DNA of 10,545 nucleotides from Thermoplasmata archaeon. Lineage in GTDB: Archaea; Thermoplasmatota; Thermoplasmata; Thermoplasmatales; Thermoplasmataceae. Below, one piece after another: positions 6,961 to 10,545 of this stretch. The notes under the pieces were generated by a model, which was given only the letters and a program-made list of their open reading frames with translations, made no database searches and was not told where the DNA came from. Both the position numbers and the translations under genes were made by a program. The stretch spans positions 1 through 10,545 of the forward strand of contig JAJZXT010000029.1 of NCBI GenBank assembly GCA_021806355.1. The letters are read 5' to 3'. Position 1 is the first letter of the stretch; each line of letters opens with the position of its first letter.

Positions 6961-7497
6961 ATTCGCTTGACAGGATTAATGAAATCGGAAATCACTCCAT
7001 CACTTCTGACATGAATCTCCCAACTTCAAGGGATTAGGTTTCGCATATATCATCATGCAGTTTTGACTCCGTAAATAATTTTGAATGAACAGGTAAAATA
7101 ATTACTGTTCTTTTTTTTCAGCTATATTTTACAGATGCCCATTTCAGCATCAATGTTAATGATGTTCACTATGCGCAGGCATATATTAGAAAAGAATCAG
7201 ATATTAAAGGTCCACGAGATATTGTCTTATGTCTCAATTTCTGGCTTTCTTTGTACGTTCAAGTTCGGTAAAAGCTCATTAAAATTTACCCATAATAGTA
7301 ACTCAGCATGGAACTGGATTACCATGATACACCACGAGCATTGATTCAAATCTCTCTTTAATGGATAGAGTCACGGGATGGATATAGTCGGAATCTGATT
7401 GATAATCTATCACTTACCTGAGAGCGCTTTGCATTTCCATTCACATCGCGGGTTCATTAACTATACTGAGGCAACTATTCCAAGAAATATGAAATGA
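6961..7497. other. AT-rich region without a convincing gene
   Basis: No convincing protein gene is visible between the tRNA promoter and the 3' end of the 580-residue surface-protein gene. A 69-codon frame (7135-7344, +) has no recognisable domain and unconvincing composition. The one clear structure is the hairpin plus T8 run at 7087-7118. The region could be decayed coding DNA or contain a small RNA; I cannot identify a source gene. Confidence 0.45.
7087..7118 (+). terminator. orphan hairpin followed by T8
   Basis: GAACAG (7087-7092) pairs perfectly with CTGTTC (7105-7110). After a bulged G, TAA (7094-7096) pairs with TTA (7102-7104), leaving a 5-nt loop. Eight T residues follow directly (7111-7118). 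This has the form of an intrinsic terminator on the + strand, yet no + strand gene ends nearby. It may close a short unannotated RNA or be a relic. Confidence 0.4.
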
Positions 7498-9240
7498 TTA
7501 TGTTGGAATCGTTTTTACAATAGAAGAGGAAGGATTGAATGAATATTCATCTCCGGTATTCCCATAGAAATGAACCGTGTCTGATGATTGATAAATGTAA
7601 ACCTCAAGCACACTTCCATTATTCTCTCTAAGAGCATTCTCAATCGTTAGAGTACTAAATGAAATATTTTCATTTACAACAACAGATATGGAAGTTAATG
7701 CAGCGGCGATCGATGCCAGAAGCCCGATTTCTGCGAAGGCAAGTGTAACTTCATCGGCTATATCTTCTGCTGAACCTGCCAGTGGTATTAAATCTGTAAT
7801 TGCATTAATTGCGAATGCCACACCAACAGCAGCTGAGAAAACACTTACTCCATTCTCCACCTGCTGAAGGTAGTTATTTGCATTATTCGATTCATTTGCT
7901 ATGTAAGACAAATCCAAACTGCTGTAAACATCACCGACACCAAGTTGATATGCGTAACTGGCGGTAATCCCAAGCATGTTGATTGCTGTTGACCAGTAAT
8001 CGGCAGTTTCAGATGCATTTCCGTTATTGGATATATAATACGGATTTCTATTCATGACATGAGGATTGTTTGCTCCAACAATTTCCATTGTGGTTATAGT
8101 TGGCCCTGGCGTTGCAACACAGTAATAACTGGTACCATCATTATACCAGTATGTCGATATGTAGTATACTTTGTATTCAAGGGCTTCAAAGGAAACGTTT
8201 GATATATATTCCATAGTTTGGTTATACGGTGAATCTATGGAGTCTGATGAGAGTAACCCGGCGTAAGGAAGGGTTGCATCGTAGGATGCTGTTGTAGACT
8301 GGAATGTACCTGACTGGTTCTCGGTGTGCTGTGCTGAATTGAATTCCAGGGTTGGATTTATGGTGGCACTTGCCGATGAGAAACCAAATTCCGAATATGA
8401 AGGCAGGTTCATGCTTGAATAGAGGAGTGGAAGCATTCCTGTCCATGTTTCTACCTTGATTGTTTTATCAACAACAGATGGTGTGCATGGGTTTGAATTC
8501 CCATTATTGCCTCCACCACCACCTATCTCCCTGAAACTCTTATCCTTCAATATATCTGATGTGGCACTCACATTGATCTTCTTCTCAAATACCGGATTCG
8601 AGAGATTGAAATAGAGTGTGCTTGATAGATTCAACGGACTCATTCCATTATAGAATTCGAATGATTCAATGGAATTGAATAGTGGGTCGAATGGTGAATA
8701 CTCAATGTTGTTGAAATAGTCAAAACCGTATAATGTGTTGTTTCTTATGTATGAATATGTTGCCTCCTCCATTACAGATACCATATATCCGGGATGGGGC
8801 ATCATGCCTCTCCATGACTGTGCTATGCTCTCAAGTGTGCTGTTCACACAACCATTTATTTTTCCATACATGTTTGATCTTCCATTGAACACATCTGTAA
8901 TGTATGGATTATCTGAAAGATTGTATGTTATATTCTTGCTTCCGAAGTTCCCGCCTGACATGATCCACATGGGATCAGGCGAGAGCAAGGTAACACTTGC
9001 GTTTGAAAGATTATAGGTGAATCCTGAATCCGGATATGATGTATATGGTGAACCTGAATTTGGGATTCCAGAAAGCATCACTCCTATATGCACAGGCAAT
9101 CCCTTTGGTGAAACATGATCTGGTGATTCGTAATGATAAATAATAAGAGCAGATGAAACAATCATGATAATTGCAGCAAAAAGTGCGAAGATAAGCTTGT
9201 TCCTGTCTCTCTTCATATTTTCCAAAACTCCCATGATCAT
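7498..9240 (-). CDS. single-anchor extracellular protein rich in N-glycosylation sites, unknown function
   Basis: I do not recognise this 580-residue family. A basic N-terminus (KRDRNK) leads into one hydrophobic segment (about 15-35), a signal anchor or uncleaved signal peptide, and most of the rest looks extracellular. I count 16 N-X-S/T sequons with X not Pro (for example N77, N80, N103, N107, N133, N204, N212, N223, N340, N408, N525, N541), typical of heavily glycosylated Thermoplasmatales surface proteins. A GGGGGNNGNSN linker (240-250) divides the protein. The three cysteines are at 131, 252 and 374. Residues about 464-522 form two long hydrophobic, alanine-rich stretches separated by an acidic SAEDIADE turn. 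The start could be M1 (9240), M3 (9234) or M9 (9216); TATA spacing favours M1 or M3. The flanking intergenic regions are long, so it appears monocistronic. Confidence 0.8.
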   Translation of the reverse strand: MIMGVLENMKRDRNKLIFALFAAIIMIVSSALIIYHYESPDHVSPKGLPVHIGVMLSGIPNSGSPYTSYPDSGFTYNLSNASVTLLSPDPMWIMSGGNFGSKNITYNLSDNPYITDVFNGRSNMYGKINGCVNSTLESIAQSWRGMMPHPGYMVSVMEEATYSYIRNNTLYGFDYFNNIEYSPFDPLFNSIESFEFYNGMSPLNLSSTLYFNLSNPVFEKKINVSATSDILKDKSFREIGGGGGNNGNSNPCTPSVVDKTIKVETWTGMLPLLYSSMNLPSYSEFGFSSASATINPTLEFNSAQHTENQSGTFQSTTASYDATLPYAGLLSSDSIDSPYNQTMEYISNVSFEALEYKVYYISTYWYNDGTSYYCVATPGPTITTMEIVGANNPHVMNRNPYYISNNGNASETADYWSTAINMLGITASYAYQLGVGDVYSSLDLSYIANESNNANNYLQQVENGVSVFSAAVGVAFAINAITDLIPLAGSAEDIADEVTLAFAEIGLLASIAAALTSISVVVNENISFSTLTIENALRENNGSVLEVYIYQSSDTVHFYGNTGDEYSFNPSSSIVKTIPT

Positions 9241-9251
9241 ATGAATAGGAC

Positions 9252-9281
9252 TTTATATATATATTATTGCTACTTATAAAC
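9252..9281 (-). promoter_or_regulatory. tandem TATA-like boxes upstream of the surface-protein gene
   Basis: Two TATA-like elements precede the gene on the - strand: an alternating AT run at 9252-9265, about 18-25 bp from the candidate starts at 9240 and 9234, and GTTTATAAG at 9273-9281, about 37 bp before 9240. The first predicts a leaderless transcript, the second a leader of about 10 nt. No Shine-Dalgarno sequence is visible. Confidence 0.45.
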
Positions 9282-9282
9282 T

Positions 9283-9706
9283 CAGAGCACAACAATTCTC
9301 AGATTCAAGAATTCATCAGGCATAAATTTGCATAGATATCTTTACAAAGTCGCTGTATCCATATCCTGTTTCCATTTTTCCTTATATGTGCCTCCAATAA
9401 TCTCCGTAAATTATATGCCTTTAGAATATGCTTTAAGTGGATTACGATCTTACTTGCATATTATGAAAAGATGTCTCTACAAAGTATTTTCATTCCAGGC
9501 TTATTTGGACTCCTTTAGATATCTTTATAATATTTTCATCTCGAACCTTGAAATCTCGAATTTTAACGTTAAATGAACAGTAATTGAATGTATGACAGTG
9601 ATTAAAATTGAATGCAATAGACTCGCGCATGCGAAGTTTTTGTTTGATCAAAACATCTTCCTGATGAAAATAATATTTTTCAAATCGCTAATATGGTGGG
9701 GAAACA
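9283..9706. other. AT-rich divergent intergenic region
   Basis: Between the divergently transcribed surface-protein gene and the isochorismatase-like gene there is no convincing coding region. An 82-codon frame (9328-9576, +, starting at TTG) contains three related segments but has no recognisable domain. GGTGGGG at 9695-9701 looks like a ribosome-binding site but has no well-placed start codon after it. Confidence 0.4.
9334..9533 (+). repeat. three imperfect 17-bp repeats
   Basis: AGATATCTTTACAAAGT (9334-9350), AGATGTCTCTACAAAGT (9469-9485) and AGATATCTTTATAATAT (9517-9533) are related. The first two differ at 2 of 17 positions and the third matches best in its first half. Start-to-start offsets of 135 and 48 bp are both multiples of three, so within the 82-codon frame they encode RYLYKV, RCLYKV and RYLYNI. 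Coincidence in AT-rich DNA is possible. Confidence 0.3.
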
Positions 9707-9709
9707 TTC

Positions 9710-9718
9710 TATTAATAT
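9710..9718 (+). promoter_or_regulatory. TATA box of the isochorismatase-like/kinase operon
   Basis: TATTAATAT is centred 23 bp before ATG 9737 and 26 bp before ATG 9740, so transcription should start at or next to one of these codons. This spacing supports an ATG start over the TTG at 9722. Confidence 0.45.
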
Positions 9719-9736
9719 TGATTGCATGACCAGTTA

Positions 9737-10345
9737 ATGATGCTCCTTGACACCGTAAAAAAAATACTTATTTCTGGAGATTTTATTCACATCAGCCTTA
9801 ACAATGATGAAAAGCATTTCACATCATGTTTTTCCAAAATGGAATTCATGACAGCTTATACTTATTTCAACCGATTTCTAGTCGATACAGGAGTTTTGAA
9901 TCTTTATGTTTCAACACCATCATCCCTTTACCGGGGACCAGATTCTGAATTCAGGGAATATGCGGAAACAAAGAACGTTATGTTCAGGACTCATTCAATT
10001 AATGAAATTGAAGCATCTCTCCTGGCAGATTACAGGAAGTTCAGGAAGGCCGATGGAAAGTGGATACGAAGCATGGCCATGTCTATTTTTGATTCTGGAA
10101 ACAGTGAAGAAACTGACAATTTTGGAAACAAGAGGAACATTGTATTCACAGGATTCAATACCGAAATGGAAATCATGTTGAACTGCATGGTGGCAGCTGA
10201 CAATGGTTTCGTTCCAATAGTAATATCTGACTGTATTTCAAGTCCATCTGAAAGAACTCATTTTAATAGCCTGGAATGTATCGCCCGAATTGCATACGTG
10301 ATCGATTCAAGGGACTTAGAGGGTATGAGAGGGGTAAGGATATGA
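9737..10345 (+). CDS. isochorismatase-fold (cysteine hydrolase family) protein lacking the catalytic cysteine
   Basis: The 202-residue protein (from ATG 9737) resembles the isochorismatase/nicotinamidase fold, most clearly in its C-terminal third: NIVFTGFNTEMEIML, then VAADNGFVPIVISDCISSPSERTH, then VIDSRDLEGM. This matches the family pattern of a strand, GxxTxxC, a helix, a G-hydrophobic strand, D followed by a small-residue stretch, and a closing D. Where the nucleophilic Cys belongs, the protein has Glu (TEMEI), and the N-terminal IDMQ-type aspartate motif is not clear either. It may be a pseudoenzyme or a divergent non-thiol enzyme; true isochorismatases also lack this Cys. TGA at 9719-9721 limits the frame, leaving TTG 9722, ATG 9737 and ATG 9740 as starts; TATA spacing favours an ATG. 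The stop overlaps the next start (ATGA, 10342-10345), so translation is probably coupled to the kinase. Confidence 0.65.
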   Translation: MMLLDTVKKILISGDFIHISLNNDEKHFTSCFSKMEFMTAYTYFNRFLVDTGVLNLYVSTPSSLYRGPDSEFREYAETKNVMFRTHSINEIEASLLADYRKFRKADGKWIRSMAMSIFDSGNSEETDNFGNKRNIVFTGFNTEMEIMLNCMVAADNGFVPIVISDCISSPSERTHFNSLECIARIAYVIDSRDLEGMRGVRI

Positions 10346-10545
10346 GCGATAATGTGCCTATAATATTGATTGGTGGGGTCCCGGGTGTCGGCAAGACCAG
10401 CATCTCGGGATACATAGCGCGAAGTCTTGGAATAAATCTTGTGTTTTCAGGCGATTATATACGGGAGGTAATCCGGGGTTTTGTAGATCAAGGAAACATA
10501 CTGAACACAAGCGTCTATGACAGCTGGAAGTTCTTTGGAGAAAAC
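10342..10545 (+). CDS. P-loop kinase of the 2-phosphoglycerate kinase type, N-terminal part
   Basis: Only the first 68 residues are present before the window ends. They contain a Walker A motif GVPGVGKT (12-19) after a hydrophobic strand (PIILIGG), then SGDYIREVIR (36-45) and NTSVYDSWKFFG (55-66). The last two match the TD-IREV-R and TSSYDAW stretches I associate with archaeal 2-phosphoglycerate kinases, which make 2,3-diphosphoglycerate for the cyclic compound found in some methanogens. In Thermoplasmatales a better fit may be mevalonate 3-phosphate 5-kinase (Ta0762 in T. acidophilum, from memory), which I believe belongs to a related kinase group; this is unverified. AGAGGGG at 10328-10334, 7 nt before the ATG, is a good ribosome-binding site, as expected for the second gene of an operon. 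The gene overlaps its upstream neighbour by 4 bp. Confidence 0.75.
   Translation, partial: MSDNVPIILIGGVPGVGKTSISGYIARSLGINLVFSGDYIREVIRGFVDQGNILNTSVYDSWKFFGEN

Noticed and set aside
7135..7344. 69-codon ATG frame on the + strand after the orphan hairpin
   Set aside because: No recognisable domain, unconvincing amino-acid composition, no ribosome-binding site, and only chance-level length for AT-rich DNA.
9328..9576. 82-codon frame on the + strand starting at TTG
   Set aside because: No promoter at suitable spacing, no domain, TTG start. Kept only as the setting of the imperfect repeats, not as a gene.
9695..9701. GGTGGGG as a ribosome-binding site for the isochorismatase-like gene
   Set aside because: It is more than 20 bp before any in-frame start, and an in-frame TGA at 9719-9721 lies between it and the coding frame.
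1..10545. CRISPR array, inverted-repeat-flanked insertion sequence or defence island
   Set aside because: No regularly spaced direct repeats, no transposase motifs and no recognisable defence genes were found on either strand.

Overview
The window looks like a chromosomal segment of a thermoacidophilic archaeon of the order Thermoplasmatales. The main reasons are a group II chaperonin (thermosome) subunit that reads like the Thermoplasma beta subunit; what appears to be the C-terminal tail of an archaeal wyosine-tRNA enzyme; a class II tRNA-Leu without an encoded CCA; archaeal TATA boxes placed so close to start codons that several transcripts should be leaderless; and a surface protein dense in N-glycosylation sequons, as expected in wall-less Thermoplasmatales. 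Family calls are by eye and memory; no searches were run.

Left part (1-3292, + strand): the last 50 codons of a probable Taw1/TYW1 gene; an acyl-CoA dehydrogenase with its catalytic glutamate intact, preceded by a perfect 18-bp palindrome and a TATA box that predicts a leaderless start; then a two-gene unit of an unrecognised 315-residue soluble protein and a zinc-ribbon membrane protein. The second gene of that unit converges on the next block and overlaps it by 18 bp.

Middle (3275-6434, - strand): thermosome beta subunit followed 40 bp later by a 14-helix-type oligosaccharide/polysaccharide flippase starting at GTG. The 40-bp gap carries a TATA-like element, so the flippase may have its own promoter.

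Right part (6435-10545): visibly more AT-rich and loosely packed. It holds tRNA-Leu(UAG) on the - strand inside roughly 1 kb without convincing protein genes, an orphan hairpin plus T8 run on the + strand, and a 580-residue single-anchor surface glycoprotein candidate (- strand) with a long hydrophobic segment near its C-terminus. After a further AT-rich gap of nearly 500 bp comes a + strand pair overlapping by ATGA: an isochorismatase-fold protein that has lost the nucleophilic cysteine, and the start of a P-loop kinase of the 2-phosphoglycerate kinase type, cut by the window end. In Thermoplasmatales a kinase of this kind could instead serve the modified mevalonate pathway.

The most interesting points are the cysteine-less isochorismatase-like protein tied to the kinase, the unrecognised surface protein, the 18-bp palindrome at the acyl-CoA dehydrogenase promoter, and the orphan terminator-like hairpin. 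No CRISPR array, intact insertion sequence or clear defence system is visible.
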